Source: Candidatus Aminicenantes bacterium JdFR-78 (GTDB taxonomy: Bacteria; Acidobacteriota; Aminicenantia; JdFR-78). Taken from it: 61,827 nucleotides of DNA. Positions 42,679 to 52,643 of this stretch are shown here, piece after piece (position 1 is the stretch's first letter; the number at the start of each line of letters is the position of its first letter). The position numbers and the translations under genes are program-made. The stretch is from NCBI GenBank assembly GCA_002010665.1, contig MTON01000028.1:1-61827 (forward strand), given 5' to 3'. The notes below the pieces were generated by a model. That model made no database searches. It saw only the letters and a list, made by a program, of their open reading frames with translations, and was not told where the DNA came from.

Positions 42679-44511
42679 ATGCATGAAATGAGAGATTTAA
42701 TCCAAAAAATTGAATTGCTAGAAAAAGAGAGAAAATATCTTAAGAAATTGTTAAAAATGGAAGAAAAAATTTGTAAAGTTGCAGGATCTGCATGCATTGA
42801 ATCAGCTGATATATCATATATATGCAGGAAAATTATTTCTGAATTTTTAAAAATTTTTAACCTTGATTACATTTCTTTTTACTATAAGGAAAAAGGAGAG
42901 ACGTTTAAATTTATTTCTTTAGCAAGACAAAAAAAATCTTCTTTAATGGTAGATAAATTGGTGGAAAAAATATCTATTTTTGTAATGAAAAAGAAGAAGT
43001 CGATTTTCGTATTCAATATAATGAGACATAAAAATTCAATTAATGGAATAGATATTTCAGAGGCAAAGAAAATTAATATTGGTTCACTCATTTCACTTCC
43101 AGTTGTTGGTTCTAATAAAATTCTCTATGGAATTTTAACTTTTATTTCTTATAAACCACTTGATTATAAAAAAGAAGAGAAAAATTTACTTAAAATGGCG
43201 GCTAATATGTTTTCTATTGTATTAGACGATAAAAATACTGAAGAAAAGTTAATTGAAACAGGTAAAAGATATCAGGCTCTTCTTGAGCATTTACCTGTGG
43301 GAGTTTACCGTTCGACTCCTCAAGGCAAAATAATTGAAGCAAATAAAACTCTTGCTCATATATTAGGATATGAAAATGTGTCCGAGCTAAAAAAAATTAA
43401 TGTTAATGATCTTTATATGAAGAAGGAAGCCAGGATGAAACATTTAGAAAAGTTAGAACGTGCCTCAGTCTTTTTCGAAGAATTTGAGTTGAGATGCAAG
43501 GATGATACCACTATATGGGTTCGTGATTATCCTCATGCAGTTCGGGAGAAGGATGGTAGAATTTTGTATTATGATGGGATTCTTGTTGATATTACTGAAA
43601 GGAAAAAGATGGAGGAGACGCTTAGACAATCCGAGAGAGATTATAAAGAATTATTCGAAAATGCTCATGACGCAATAATTATCTTTTCAATTGATGACGA
43701 GATAGTTCTGGATGTTAATCAGAGGGCATGTGAGCTGTACGGTTTTAAAAAAGAAGAATTTATAGGTTTGTCTCTTGAATCCATATCTAAGGATGTAACG
43801 CTCGGAAAATTACACATTAAGAAAACTTTGGAAAGAGGCGTATATCATAATTTTGAAACAGTCCATTATCGTAAGGATGGAAGTGAAATGATTCTGGAAA
43901 TAAATGGAGCTGTTGTAAGTTATAAAGGGAAAAAAGCAATATTGAGTATAAATCGGGACATAACAGAACGAAAACAAATGGAAAAAGCAATTAGAGACTT
44001 AGCTTATCAAGATTATTTAACGGGTTTACCTAATAGGCTTCTTCTAAATGATAGACTTAATATGACTCTTGCACATGCTAAACGTAAAGGATTGAAATTT
44101 GTATTAATGTTTTTAGATATAGACCAATTTAAGGACATAAATGATTTGTTCGGCCATAGAATAGGAGATTTACTGTTAAAAGAAATTGCTAATCGTTTAA
44201 AAAAAACTTTACGAAAAAGTGATACTATAGCACGTATGGGAGGAGATGAATTTGTAATCTTACTTCCAGAAATCACTTATAAGAAGGATGTCGAAAAAAT
44301 TTCAGAGAAAATTTTAAAAATAATTCAAGAACCTTATATAATCGAAAATTATAGGCTTTATATTACCACCAGTATAGGAATTGCTTTTTATCCAAAGGAC
44401 GGAAAGGATATTGATACCCTAATGAAAAATGCAGATTTTGCTATGTATCAAGCTAAAATCAAGGGGAAAAATAATTACCAATTTTATTCAAGACCAAACA
44501 GTGATGAATAG
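42679..44511 (+). CDS. GAF-PAS-PAS-GGDEF protein (probable diguanylate cyclase)
   Basis: The 610-aa soluble sensor has an N-terminal coiled helix (1-30) and a GAF domain (about 35-190). PAS1 with a PAC end spans about 203-310 (LLEHLPVGVYRSTPQGKIIE; ITERKKMEET), PAS2 about 322-440 (ELFENAHDAIIIFSID; NRDITERKQMEK) and the GGDEF domain about 440-605. The active-site motif is intact, in RMGGDEFVIL, and an RxxD inhibitory site (RKSD) lies five residues upstream, so product inhibition by c-di-GMP is likely. No HD-GYP or EAL domain is present. No receiver or membrane segment is seen. The signal sensed is unknown. Its stop overlaps the next start by 8 bases. Confidence 0.9.
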   Translation: MHEMRDLIQKIELLEKERKYLKKLLKMEEKICKVAGSACIESADISYICRKIISEFLKIFNLDYISFYYKEKGETFKFISLARQKKSSLMVDKLVEKISIFVMKKKKSIFVFNIMRHKNSINGIDISEAKKINIGSLISLPVVGSNKILYGILTFISYKPLDYKKEEKNLLKMAANMFSIVLDDKNTEEKLIETGKRYQALLEHLPVGVYRSTPQGKIIEANKTLAHILGYENVSELKKINVNDLYMKKEARMKHLEKLERASVFFEEFELRCKDDTTIWVRDYPHAVREKDGRILYYDGILVDITERKKMEETLRQSERDYKELFENAHDAIIIFSIDDEIVLDVNQRACELYGFKKEEFIGLSLESISKDVTLGKLHIKKTLERGVYHNFETVHYRKDGSEMILEINGAVVSYKGKKAILSINRDITERKQMEKAIRDLAYQDYLTGLPNRLLLNDRLNMTLAHAKRKGLKFVLMFLDIDQFKDINDLFGHRIGDLLLKEIANRLKKTLRKSDTIARMGGDEFVILLPEITYKKDVEKISEKILKIIQEPYIIENYRLYITTSIGIAFYPKDGKDIDTLMKNADFAMYQAKIKGKNNYQFYSRPNSDE

Positions 44512-45670
44512 GTTTCCAATTGATGAAAAGAAATTACTGAAAATTCTTAAAGATATGATTAGTATTAACTCTGTGAATTCATCGCTTTCTGAAAATAGTA
44601 ATGGTGAAATGGAAATTGCCAATTATATTGCTGAACACCTTGAAGAAATTGGTTTAGAAACCAGATATCAAAAGATTGGTGAAAGAAGTGCAAATATTAT
44701 TGGTATTCTTAAAGGTTATGGAAATAAAAAAACTCTTATGTTGAATGGTCATATAGACACCGTTGGAATAAAAGGAATGAAAATTGATCCTTTTTGCCCA
44801 AAGTATGAGAATGGGAGAGTTTATGGAAGAGGGAGTCTTGATATGAAAGCAGGACTTACAGCTATGCTTATTGCAGTAGATACAATTGTGAATTCTGGCA
44901 TTGAATTGAAGGGTAATGTGATATTTGCATTTGTTGGTGATGAGGAATATAAGAGTAAAGGAACAGAATTCTTGATAAAAGAATTTAGCGCTGATGGAGC
45001 TATTGTGTGTGAGCCTACTAATTTAGATATTGGAATTGCACATAAAGGATTTGCATGGATTAAAGTAGAAGTTTTTGGAAAGTTAGCGCATGGGAGTCGC
45101 CCTTTAGAGGGAGTGGATGCAATAGTGAAAGCAGGTAAATTTTTGACTGAACTGGAGGATTTCGAAAGAGAAATTTTGTCCAAAAAAAATCATAAATTCC
45201 TTGGTGCTCCATCCATTCATGCTTCTAGAATTCATGGAGGTAAAGAATTAAGCACCTATCCTGATTATTGTATAATTGATTTAGAGAGGAGGACACTTCC
45301 TGGAGAAGATGAAAATATAATTTATAGAGAGCTGATTAATTTGATTGAAAGAATATCTGAAAAAGATAAAGATTTCAAAGCAAAATTAGAGATATTTTTT
45401 ACACGTTCTGCTTTAGAAATAGATGAAAAAGAGTTAATTGTAGTTTCTCTAAGAAATGCATATGAAAAAATTTTAAAGAAAGAGCCTAAATTTACTGGAT
45501 TGAGTTTCTGGACAGATGGTGCAATTTTAATGGAAGCAGGTATTCCAACTGTTATTTTTGGTCCTTCTGGGAAAGGATTACATTCTGCAATAGAATTTGT
45601 TGATTTTAAATCAGTTGTATACACAGCCATGATTTTAATAGAAACTATTATCGATTTCTGCAATAGATAA
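44504..45670 (+). CDS. M20-family metallo-hydrolase (ArgE/DapE/carboxypeptidase type)
   Basis: The 388-aa enzyme has the di-zinc M20 core: NGHIDTVGIKG, GRGSLDMKAGLTA (bridging Asp), GDEEYKSKG (catalytic Glu-Glu), a lid domain with HKGFAWIKVEVFGKLAHGSRP, and the C-terminal His in GKGLHSAIEFVDF. It is close to ArgE/DapE-like deacetylases; the substrate cannot be told, since neither the arginine nor the lysine pathway is nearby. The start is the ATG at 44504, inside the last codons of the GGDEF gene; a longer upstream reading would lie wholly in that gene. No clear ribosome site precedes it, consistent with coupling. Confidence 0.85.
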   Translation: MNRFPIDEKKLLKILKDMISINSVNSSLSENSNGEMEIANYIAEHLEEIGLETRYQKIGERSANIIGILKGYGNKKTLMLNGHIDTVGIKGMKIDPFCPKYENGRVYGRGSLDMKAGLTAMLIAVDTIVNSGIELKGNVIFAFVGDEEYKSKGTEFLIKEFSADGAIVCEPTNLDIGIAHKGFAWIKVEVFGKLAHGSRPLEGVDAIVKAGKFLTELEDFEREILSKKNHKFLGAPSIHASRIHGGKELSTYPDYCIIDLERRTLPGEDENIIYRELINLIERISEKDKDFKAKLEIFFTRSALEIDEKELIVVSLRNAYEKILKKEPKFTGLSFWTDGAILMEAGIPTVIFGPSGKGLHSAIEFVDFKSVVYTAMILIETIIDFCNR

Positions 45671-45699
45671 TTGATTTTCTCAATTAAAAATTTTACAAT
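45671..45699 (+). promoter_or_regulatory. Candidate sigma-70 promoter for the isocitrate-dehydrogenase-family gene
   Basis: TTGATT (45671-45676, 4 of 6), a 17-base spacer and TACAAT (45694-45699, 5 of 6). It ends 36 bases before the ATG at 45736, where GAGGAGG follows at a good distance. Confidence 0.5.
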
Positions 45700-45735
45700 T
45701 CAATCATGGTAATATTTTTGGTGAGGAGGTATAAA

Positions 45736-46944
45736 ATGAATAATTATAATGATGTTATTGAAAAAGCTAAAGCTCATTTTGAAAATTTGCTTAAAGAACA
45801 ATTAGAACGAGTTGAAAGAATGAAAAAAGAAGAAGACTGGATTGATTATAAGGCTCTTAAACCAATAATCATAGGAGTTGTAGGAGGAGATGGTATAGGG
45901 CCTTATATTGCAGAAGAAGCAAGAAGAGTTTTAGAGTCTTTATTGAAAAAAGAGAAAGAGGAAGGTAAAGTTGACTTCAGGAATATTGAAGGATTAACAA
46001 TTGAAAACAGAGCTAAACATATGAAGGCAATTCCGGACGATGTTCTTGAAGAAATTAAAAAGTGTCATGTTATTTTGAAAGGTCCAACTACAACCCCTCG
46101 TAAAGGAGATCCTTGGCCAAATATAGAAAGTGCTAATGTTGCTATGAGGAGGGAATTGGATTTATTTGCAAATGTAAGGCCAGTGAGAGTTCCAAAAGAA
46201 GGAATTGATTGGGTGTTTTTCCGAGAAAATACCGAAGGCGCATATATTCTTGGTAGTAAGGGAATAAATGTCACTGAAGATTTAGCTATAGATTTTAAAG
46301 TAATTACAACCCAAGGAGCAGAAAGAATTATAAGGCTTGCATTTGAATATGCAAGAAAAAATAAAATAAATAGAGTTACAATTGTGACAAAGGCAAATGT
46401 AGTAAAAACCACTGATGGGAAATTTCTTGAAATAGGATATAAAATTGCTCAGGAATATCCAGAAATCGAGTGCGATGATTGGTATATTGATATTATGACA
46501 GCCAAGTTAATAGATCCAAAAAGGAGAACTCAATTTCGTGTTTTTGTATTGCCCAACCTTTATGGAGATATTCTTACTGATGAAGCTGCTGAATTTCAAG
46601 GGGGTGTAGGAACTGCAGGAAGCGCAAATATAGGAAAAAGATATGCAATGTTTGAAGCAATTCATGGTTCTGCTCCTCGTATGGTGAAAGAGGGAAGAGC
46701 ACAGTATGCAGATCCATCAAGCATGATTAGAGCAGGTGCAATGTTGCTTAATCATATAGGATTTGAAGATAAAGGGAAAAAACTGGAGATGGCTCTTGAT
46801 ATATGCGGACAGTTTGAGAGAAAACTTATTATTACAGGAAGACCAAACGGTGCAACTGGGAAGGAATTTACGGATTATTTACTTGAAACAGTAGAGCTCC
46901 CAGACTTAGAGGAAAAGTGGAAGAAATATCAGAAGCAGGTGTAA
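45736..46944 (+). CDS. Isocitrate/isopropylmalate dehydrogenase family protein, probably isocitrate dehydrogenase
   Basis: The 402-aa enzyme is a metal-dependent decarboxylating beta-hydroxyacid dehydrogenase. GVVGGDGIGPYIAEEA (nucleotide region), the substrate arginines in ANVAMRRELDLFANVRPVR, FFRENTEGAY, the Asp ligands in NLYGDILTDEAAE, and AIHGSAP near the cofactor loop are visible. The arrangement after FANVRPVR looks more like isocitrate dehydrogenases than isopropylmalate dehydrogenases, but no clear citrate-cycle neighbour supports this. An N-terminal extension (about 1-40) rich in Lys and Glu is unusual. The ATG at 45736 is preceded by GAGGAGG; an earlier start is within the promoter. 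Confidence 0.75.
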   Translation: MNNYNDVIEKAKAHFENLLKEQLERVERMKKEEDWIDYKALKPIIIGVVGGDGIGPYIAEEARRVLESLLKKEKEEGKVDFRNIEGLTIENRAKHMKAIPDDVLEEIKKCHVILKGPTTTPRKGDPWPNIESANVAMRRELDLFANVRPVRVPKEGIDWVFFRENTEGAYILGSKGINVTEDLAIDFKVITTQGAERIIRLAFEYARKNKINRVTIVTKANVVKTTDGKFLEIGYKIAQEYPEIECDDWYIDIMTAKLIDPKRRTQFRVFVLPNLYGDILTDEAAEFQGGVGTAGSANIGKRYAMFEAIHGSAPRMVKEGRAQYADPSSMIRAGAMLLNHIGFEDKGKKLEMALDICGQFERKLIITGRPNGATGKEFTDYLLETVELPDLEEKWKKYQKQV

Positions 46945-46962
46945 TAAAAATTTAAAATTTAA

Positions 46963-46991
46963 TTCACAAAAATTGTAAAAAGTGATAAAAT
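46963..46991 (+). promoter_or_regulatory. Candidate sigma-70 promoter for ftsH
   Basis: TTCACA (46963-46968, 5 of 6) and TAAAAT (46986-46991, 5 of 6) are 17 bases apart. The predicted leader is only about 12 bases, reaching just before the GAGG ribosome site at 46999-47002, so the call is tentative. Confidence 0.4.
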
Positions 46992-47009
46992 AAAAAAAGA
47001 GGTATATTA

Positions 47010-48899
47010 ATGCCAAAGAGAAGCAGACCCTTTAAAAATTTATTTTTCTGGATAATAGCTGGTATAGCGATTATTATTTTATGGAGTTTGCTTCAATCTC
47101 CTAGTGCTTCAAGAAAAGAATTAAAATTTAGTGAATTTCTTGATGAGGTCGAAAACAATAAAATAGCTGAAGTTACCATTGCGGGCAATGAAATTAAAGG
47201 TAAATATAAAGATGGAACTTCATTTAAGACATATTCACCTCCCCAGTTTAATGATCTGGTTAATATTTTAAGAAAGCATAATGTATTAATCTCGGCAAGG
47301 AATACTTCAAGAAGTCCTTGGCTATCGAATTTATTTATATGGTTACCTATGGTGATTCTTATAGTTTTTTGGATACTCTTCATGAAGCAGATGCAGGCAG
47401 GAGGAAATAAAGCTTTATCCTTTGGGAAAAGTAGGGCTAAACTTTTTACTGATACACAGAAAAGAATAACTTTTAAAGATGTTGCTGGAGTTGAAGAAGC
47501 AAAGGAGGAATTACAGGAAATAATTGATTTTTTAAAAAATCCTCAGAAGTTTCAGAGATTAGGGGGAAAAATACCCAAAGGGGTTCTTTTGGTAGGACCA
47601 CCAGGAACAGGAAAGACATTACTTGCAAAAGCAGTTGCAGGAGAGGCAAATGTCCCATTTTTCTCAATTAGTGGATCAGATTTTGTGGAGATGTTTGTTG
47701 GAGTTGGAGCGTCAAGAGTAAGGGACCTTTTTGAGCAGGGCAAAAAACATGCGCCTTGTTTAATATTTATTGATGAAATTGATGCTGTTGGTAGACAAAG
47801 AGGAGCAGGATTAGGTGGTGGCCATGATGAAAGAGAACAGACTTTAAATCAGCTTTTAGTTGAAATGGATGGTTTTGATTCTAATGAAGGAATAATTGTT
47901 ATTGCAGCAACGAATCGTCCTGATATTCTTGATAGAGCACTTCTTAGACCTGGAAGATTTGATAGGAGAATTGTTGTGAATATGCCTGATGCTAAGGGCA
48001 GGGAAGAGATTTTAAAAGTTCATACTCGAAAAATTCCTCTTGCTAAAGATGTGGATCTAAAAACTTTAGCCCGTTCAACACCTGGATTTTCCGGAGCTGA
48101 TCTTGCGAATATGGTAAATGAAGCTGCTTTAATTGCAGCACGCAGAGGGCATGATAAAGTTTATATGAAAGATTTTGAATATGCAAAGGATAAGGTTTTA
48201 ATGGGTGCTGAGAGGAAGAGTCTGATTATTAGCGAGGAAGAGAAAAAGGCAACCGCATATCATGAGGGAGGTCATGCTTTGGTTGCAGCATTACTTCCTG
48301 AAGCAGATCCAATACATAAAGTTACCATAATACCCCGTGGTTTTGCTTTAGGAATGACTCAGCAACTCCCACTTGATGATAGATATACATATTCTAAAGA
48401 TTACCTTGATGCTCAGCTGACAGTTTTATTAGCAGGAAGAGTTGCAGAAGAACTGATTTTGAAAAAATTGACAACTGGAGCTGCAAATGACTTTGAAAAA
48501 GCAACAGAAATAGCTAGAAAAATGGTCTGCCAATGGGGAATGTCAGACTTAGGTCCCTTAACCTTTGGAGAAACTGATGACTTAGTTTTCTTAGGAAGAG
48601 ACTTAGTAATGCATAAAAATTTCAGTGAAGAAACTGCAAAAAAGATTGATGAGGAAGTAAAGAAAATTATAAATAAGAATTATCAAAGAGCTCGGAAGTT
48701 GATAGAAGAAAATAAAGATAAATTAATAAAAATTGCAGAAGAGTTACTTGAAAAAGAAGTACTCACTTCAGAAGAAATAAATAAAATTATCTCTGATGGT
48801 AAAACAACCGGAAATAAAGTTAAAAAGAAAAAGGTTAAGTCAACTAAAAAACCGAAAAAGATTAAGACTATACAAAAACCTGAGATAGTTCAGGCATGA
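47010..48899 (+). CDS. ftsH: ATP-dependent zinc metalloprotease FtsH
   Basis: The 629-aa membrane protease has TM1 (about 11-27), a periplasmic loop (28-105) and TM2 (about 107-125). An AAA domain follows with Walker A GPPGTGKT (196-203), the pore [13 protein letters not shown] (around 229-241), Walker [10 protein letters not shown] (251-259) and arginine fingers RPGRFDRR, then the M41 zinc site HEGGH (418-422). It degrades unneeded membrane and cytosolic regulators. The C-terminal tail (about 595-629) is unusually Lys-rich ([18 protein letters not shown]). The folP start overlaps its stop (ATGA). Confidence 0.96.
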   Translation: MPKRSRPFKNLFFWIIAGIAIIILWSLLQSPSASRKELKFSEFLDEVENNKIAEVTIAGNEIKGKYKDGTSFKTYSPPQFNDLVNILRKHNVLISARNTSRSPWLSNLFIWLPMVILIVFWILFMKQMQAGGNKALSFGKSRAKLFTDTQKRITFKDVAGVEEAKEELQEIIDFLKNPQKFQRLGGKIPKGVLLVGPPGTGKTLLAKAVAGEANVPFFSISGSDFVEMFVGVGASRVRDLFEQGKKHAPCLIFIDEIDAVGRQRGAGLGGGHDEREQTLNQLLVEMDGFDSNEGIIVIAATNRPDILDRALLRPGRFDRRIVVNMPDAKGREEILKVHTRKIPLAKDVDLKTLARSTPGFSGADLANMVNEAALIAARRGHDKVYMKDFEYAKDKVLMGAERKSLIISEEEKKATAYHEGGHALVAALLPEADPIHKVTIIPRGFALGMTQQLPLDDRYTYSKDYLDAQLTVLLAGRVAEELILKKLTTGAANDFEKATEIARKMVCQWGMSDLGPLTFGETDDLVFLGRDLVMHKNFSEETAKKIDEEVKKIINKNYQRARKLIEENKDKLIKIAEELLEKEVLTSEEINKIISDGKTTGNKVKKKKVKSTKKPKKIKTIQKPEIVQA

Positions 48900-49753
48900 G
48901 GAGGAAATTTAAAATCAAAATAAGAGGAAGAGATTATATTCTTGGAGATAGGACATGGATAATGGGAATTGTGAATGTTACACCGGACTCATTCTCTGAT
49001 GGAGGACTTTTTTTCGAAAAGGAGAAAGCTATTGAGCAGGCTCTAAGGTTGGCAGCAGAAGGTGCTGATATAATTGATATTGGAGGAGAAAGTACCCGCC
49101 CAGGCTCTGAACCTGTTTCAGTAGAAGAAGAATTAAGGAGAGTAATTCCTGTTATAAAAGAACTTAGAAAAAGAAGTGATATTTTAATTTCCATAGATTC
49201 TTATAAATCAGAGGTAGTGAGACAAGCTCTCGAAGAAGGAGCAGATATCGTGAATGACATCAGTGCATTCAGATTCGATCCCAAATTAATATCAATAGTC
49301 GCTAAAAAAAATGTTCCATACGTGTTGATGCATATGAAAGGAACTCCTAAGACAATGCAGATAAATCCCTTTTATAAAGATTTATTTGGAGAGATAAAAT
49401 CCTTTTTAAAAAATAAAATAGAAGAAGCAGTTAAAATGGGTGTTAGGAGGGATAAAATTATTATTGACCCTGGAATTGGTTTTGGAAAAACGTGGGAGGA
49501 TAATTTAAAATTAATTGAAGGTTTATCTTTTTTAAATGAATTGGATAGACCAATTCTTATTGGAACTTCAAGAAAATCTTTCATTGGACAGGTTCTTGAA
49601 GTCCCTCCAGAAGAAAGACTTGAAGGAACAATAGCCTCTTCAATTCTTGCAATTGAAAGGGGTGCTCATATTTTAAGAGTTCATGATGTTGCACCACTCA
49701 AAAAAGCTATTACTATGACCGAGGCTATTCTTTCTTCAACTGTTAGATTTTAA
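48896..49753 (+). CDS. folP: Dihydropteroate synthase
   Basis: This 285-aa TIM-barrel enzyme joins pABA to dihydropterin pyrophosphate in folate synthesis. [15 protein letters not shown], the pterin site [64 protein letters not shown] and HILRVHDV are all clear. It is translationally coupled to ftsH (4-base overlap). The 25-base gap after it leads to cdaA. The ftsH-folP-cdaA-cdaR-glmM order is a recurrent bacterial arrangement. Confidence 0.96.
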   Translation: MRRKFKIKIRGRDYILGDRTWIMGIVNVTPDSFSDGGLFFEKEKAIEQALRLAAEGADIIDIGGESTRPGSEPVSVEEELRRVIPVIKELRKRSDILISIDSYKSEVVRQALEEGADIVNDISAFRFDPKLISIVAKKNVPYVLMHMKGTPKTMQINPFYKDLFGEIKSFLKNKIEEAVKMGVRRDKIIIDPGIGFGKTWEDNLKLIEGLSFLNELDRPILIGTSRKSFIGQVLEVPPEERLEGTIASSILAIERGAHILRVHDVAPLKKAITMTEAILSSTVRF

Positions 49754-49777
49754 TTTTTATTAAGTAAGTTAAAATAA

Positions 49778-50554
49778 ATGCCCTTTTCAGAATTTTGGGA
49801 TGCAATAACACAATTTAATTTTGTTGATTTTATAGATATTCTATTGGTTTCTTTTATTCTCTACCACTTATTTCTTCTAATAAAAGACACTAAAGCATAT
49901 CAGATGGCTATAGGTCTTGGAGTTATTGGGCTTTTATATATTATTACTAAATGGACTAATTTAATTACATCTAATTGGCTAATTAGAAATTTTTTCACTT
50001 ATTTGATAATTGCTATAATAGTGCTTTTTCAAAATGAGATAAGAAGATTCCTTGCCGAGCTTGGTTCAAGGACCTTAAGATTGCCCTCTGCTCCTCAAAC
50101 AACAAGGGAGAGTTTAGAAGAGATAGTTTTAGCAGCTGATTTTCTTTCAAAGAAAAAAATAGGAGCTCTGATAGCAATAGAGAAAGAGATTACATTACAG
50201 AGCTATGCAGAGAGGGGAACAAAAATAGGAGCTGAAATTTCAAGAGATTTACTAATAAGTCTTTTTTTCCCAAGATCTCCCCTGCATGACGGTGCTGTAA
50301 TAATAAGAAATAATAAAATAACCGCTGCAGGGTGTTTACTTCCTCTTCCACCTGTACATTCCTTAGGCAAAGAATTTAGTCCAAGAACGAGACATCTTGC
50401 TGCAGTTGGATTATCTCAAGAAACAGATGCAGCAACAATAGTTGTATCTGAGGAAACAGGTAAAATTTCTCTCGCTATTAGAGGAACACTGGAAATAAAT
50501 TTTGACAAAGAGAAATTATTAAAAAGATTAACAGAGTATCTTGGAGTCAAATGA
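49778..50554 (+). CDS. cdaA: Diadenylate cyclase CdaA
   Basis: The 258-aa membrane diadenylate cyclase makes c-di-AMP from two ATP. Three N-terminal membrane segments (about 16-35, 41-58, 68-85) are followed by the DAC domain (about 105-245). The catalytic DGA (171-173, in PLHDGAVII) is intact. The second motif, usually RHR, reads RHL (205-207, in TRHLAAVG), and VVSEETGKISLAI follows. The lost Arg normally helps hold ATP, so activity may be lowered or the site adapted. cdaR overlaps it by 4 bases and glmM follows, as in the classic operon. Confidence 0.92.
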   Translation: MPFSEFWDAITQFNFVDFIDILLVSFILYHLFLLIKDTKAYQMAIGLGVIGLLYIITKWTNLITSNWLIRNFFTYLIIAIIVLFQNEIRRFLAELGSRTLRLPSAPQTTRESLEEIVLAADFLSKKKIGALIAIEKEITLQSYAERGTKIGAEISRDLLISLFFPRSPLHDGAVIIRNNKITAAGCLLPLPPVHSLGKEFSPRTRHLAAVGLSQETDAATIVVSEETGKISLAIRGTLEINFDKEKLLKRLTEYLGVK

Positions 50555-51243
50555 AAGAAGGAATTAAAAGTCTATTTTTAAGAAATTGGGAACTGAAATT
50601 ATTTTCTATTATTCTTTCATTTATAATCTGGCTAGCTTTAGTCCCAAAAATAAAAACTTATGCAGAAAAGAACCTTACAATTCCGCTCGAAATTTATAAT
50701 ATACCTCCTGGTCTGGAGATAGTTGAGAGACCTCCCCAATCTGTTGATATTATTGTTCGGGCACCTAAAAGCATTTTAGAAGAAATAACTCCCCTTACAG
50801 TTACAGCGAAGTTGAATCTTGAGAATGCATCACCTCTTCAAGAGGAGTATCCAATTACAAAAGAAATGATTTTTCTTCCAGAAGGAGCTGAAGTATTAAA
50901 TATCATACCGAATTTAATTCGTTTAAAACTGGAAAAAACAAAAGAAACTTATTTAAAGATAGAGCCATATATAGTTGGAGACCTTCCCCCAGATTTTAGA
51001 ATAGAAAAGATTGAAGTTATACCTCCAGTTGTTAAAGTACAAGGGCCTGAGAGTAAAGTTATTCCAGGAGAGAAAATAAGAACTTCTCCAATTGATATCT
51101 CGAATCTTGAAACAAGCATGGAGATCAAGCCAACTCTCATTTTGCCCAATCCATTTCTGAGATTAGCTTCTGAAGAGGAGGTCAAAATTAGAATAAAAAT
51201 TGTTAAGACCAAAGAGAAAGTTGCTGAAGAAAACAAGAAGTAA
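50551..51243 (+). CDS. cdaR: CdaR, YbbR-domain regulator of CdaA
   Basis: The 230-aa product has one N-terminal membrane segment (about 15-32, LKLFSIILSFIIWLALVP) and two YbbR-like beta repeats outside (about 40-120, NIPPGLEIVERPPQSVDIIV; about 128-212, GDLPPDFRIEKIEVIPPVVK with VQGPESKV). CdaR proteins bind CdaA and regulate c-di-AMP synthesis. The C-terminus ends in a charged TKEKVAEENKK. It overlaps cdaA and is followed by a candidate glmM promoter. Confidence 0.9.
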   Translation: MKEGIKSLFLRNWELKLFSIILSFIIWLALVPKIKTYAEKNLTIPLEIYNIPPGLEIVERPPQSVDIIVRAPKSILEEITPLTVTAKLNLENASPLQEEYPITKEMIFLPEGAEVLNIIPNLIRLKLEKTKETYLKIEPYIVGDLPPDFRIEKIEVIPPVVKVQGPESKVIPGEKIRTSPIDISNLETSMEIKPTLILPNPFLRLASEEEVKIRIKIVKTKEKVAEENKK

Positions 51244-51272
51244 TTGACATTTTTTCTTAAATCCAATAAAAA
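51244..51272 (+). promoter_or_regulatory. Candidate internal promoter for glmM
   Basis: TTGACA (51244-51249) follows the cdaR stop directly. After 17 bases lies TAAAAA (51267-51272), 4 of 6. It would add glmM/ugd expression independent of cdaAR. The ATG is at 51285. Confidence 0.4.
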
Positions 51273-51284
51273 ATTATAAAAGTA

Positions 51285-52634
51285 ATGAATAGATTTTTTG
51301 GAACAGATGGAATAAGAGCAAGAGCTGGAGATTTTCCGCTTGATAAATCAACTGTTTTTTTAGTTGGAAAAGCACTGGCTTTCATACTATTTAAAAAAAC
51401 AGGTAAAAAACCATCCATTCTTATTGGAAGAGATACAAGGGAATCAGGGGAATGGATTGAGCAAGCTTTAATTGCGGGCATCTTAAGTGAAAAAGGAGAA
51501 ATTCATTCAGCAGGGATTATTCCCACATCAGCTATAGCTTATCTTACGGCAAGGTTTAATTATAATGCAGGTATTGTTATATCAGCTTCGCATAATCCCT
51601 ATTATGATAATGGAATAAAAATATTTTCTTCAAATGGAACAAAAATTTCCTCCCATATGGAAGAAGAAATTGAAAATTATATAATTAAAAAGAACAAATC
51701 AATTAATAAATTCTCAGAATTCAAAAAACAAGTAAAAATTGAGAAAGAACTATGTGATACTTATATAAAATTTTTAAAATCTCAATTTCCAAGAATTTCT
51801 CCAAATAAAAATATAAAATTGGTTGTTGATTGTGGAAATGGAGCATCCTCATTTATTGCCCCGCAAATTTTTTCTGAATTAGGTTTTGATGTTATTCCAA
51901 TAAATAATAAACCAGATGGTAAAAATATTAACCTGAATTGTGGCTCATTATACCCAGAGTTGTTAGCACAAGAAGTTGTTAAAAATAGTGCTAATCTTGG
52001 AATAGCATATGATGGTGATACAGATAGGGCAATATGGGTAGATGAAAAAGGTAGAATTTTAAATGGTGATTATACATTATATGTTATGGCGAATTTTCTA
52101 AATAAAAGAGGGAAACTTACCTCTCCAGAAATTATAGCGACAGTTATGAGTAATCTTGGATTGGAGATTGCATTAAAAAGAGAAGGTCTTAATTTAATAA
52201 GAACTCGAGTTGGCGACAAGTATGTTCTAGAGGAAATGATTAAAAGGGGATCTAATTTAGGAGGAGAACAATCAGGACATACCATTTTCCTTGATGTTTT
52301 TCCAACAGGAGATGGAATTTTGACAACTTTAAAAATGCTCGAGGTTTTAATTACCGAGGAAAAAGATTTATCTGAATTAGTTAAAGATATGGAAGAATTT
52401 CCACAAATCCTCCTTAATGTAAAAATAAAAGAAAAAAAGGATTTGAATCAATTTCCAGAAATAATAAAAACAATAAACGAGGTGAAAAAGAAGCTCGGGA
52501 ATGAGGGAAGAGTAATCGTAAGATTTTCTGGAACTGAGCCAAAAGTCAGAATAATGGTGGAAGGAAAAGACCCAATTGTTATAAAAGAATATGCTAATCA
52601 AATAGGAGAAAAAATTGAAAAATATCTCGGATAG
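51285..52634 (+). CDS. glmM: Phosphoglucosamine mutase
   Basis: The 449-aa alpha-phosphohexomutase turns glucosamine-6-P into glucosamine-1-P for peptidoglycan and LPS precursors. FGTDGIRARAG opens the protein. The phosphoserine is in GIVISASHNPYYDNGIKIF, the Mg site AYDGDTDRAIWV, the sugar-specificity loop GGEQSGHTIF and the phosphate-binding VRFSGTEPKVRIMVE. Its place behind cdaA/cdaR is the standard arrangement; GlmM is known to bind CdaA in Firmicutes. Confidence 0.94.
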   Translation: MNRFFGTDGIRARAGDFPLDKSTVFLVGKALAFILFKKTGKKPSILIGRDTRESGEWIEQALIAGILSEKGEIHSAGIIPTSAIAYLTARFNYNAGIVISASHNPYYDNGIKIFSSNGTKISSHMEEEIENYIIKKNKSINKFSEFKKQVKIEKELCDTYIKFLKSQFPRISPNKNIKLVVDCGNGASSFIAPQIFSELGFDVIPINNKPDGKNINLNCGSLYPELLAQEVVKNSANLGIAYDGDTDRAIWVDEKGRILNGDYTLYVMANFLNKRGKLTSPEIIATVMSNLGLEIALKREGLNLIRTRVGDKYVLEEMIKRGSNLGGEQSGHTIFLDVFPTGDGILTTLKMLEVLITEEKDLSELVKDMEEFPQILLNVKIKEKKDLNQFPEIIKTINEVKKKLGNEGRVIVRFSGTEPKVRIMVEGKDPIVIKEYANQIGEKIEKYLG

Positions 52635-52643
52635 GAGAGGTCA

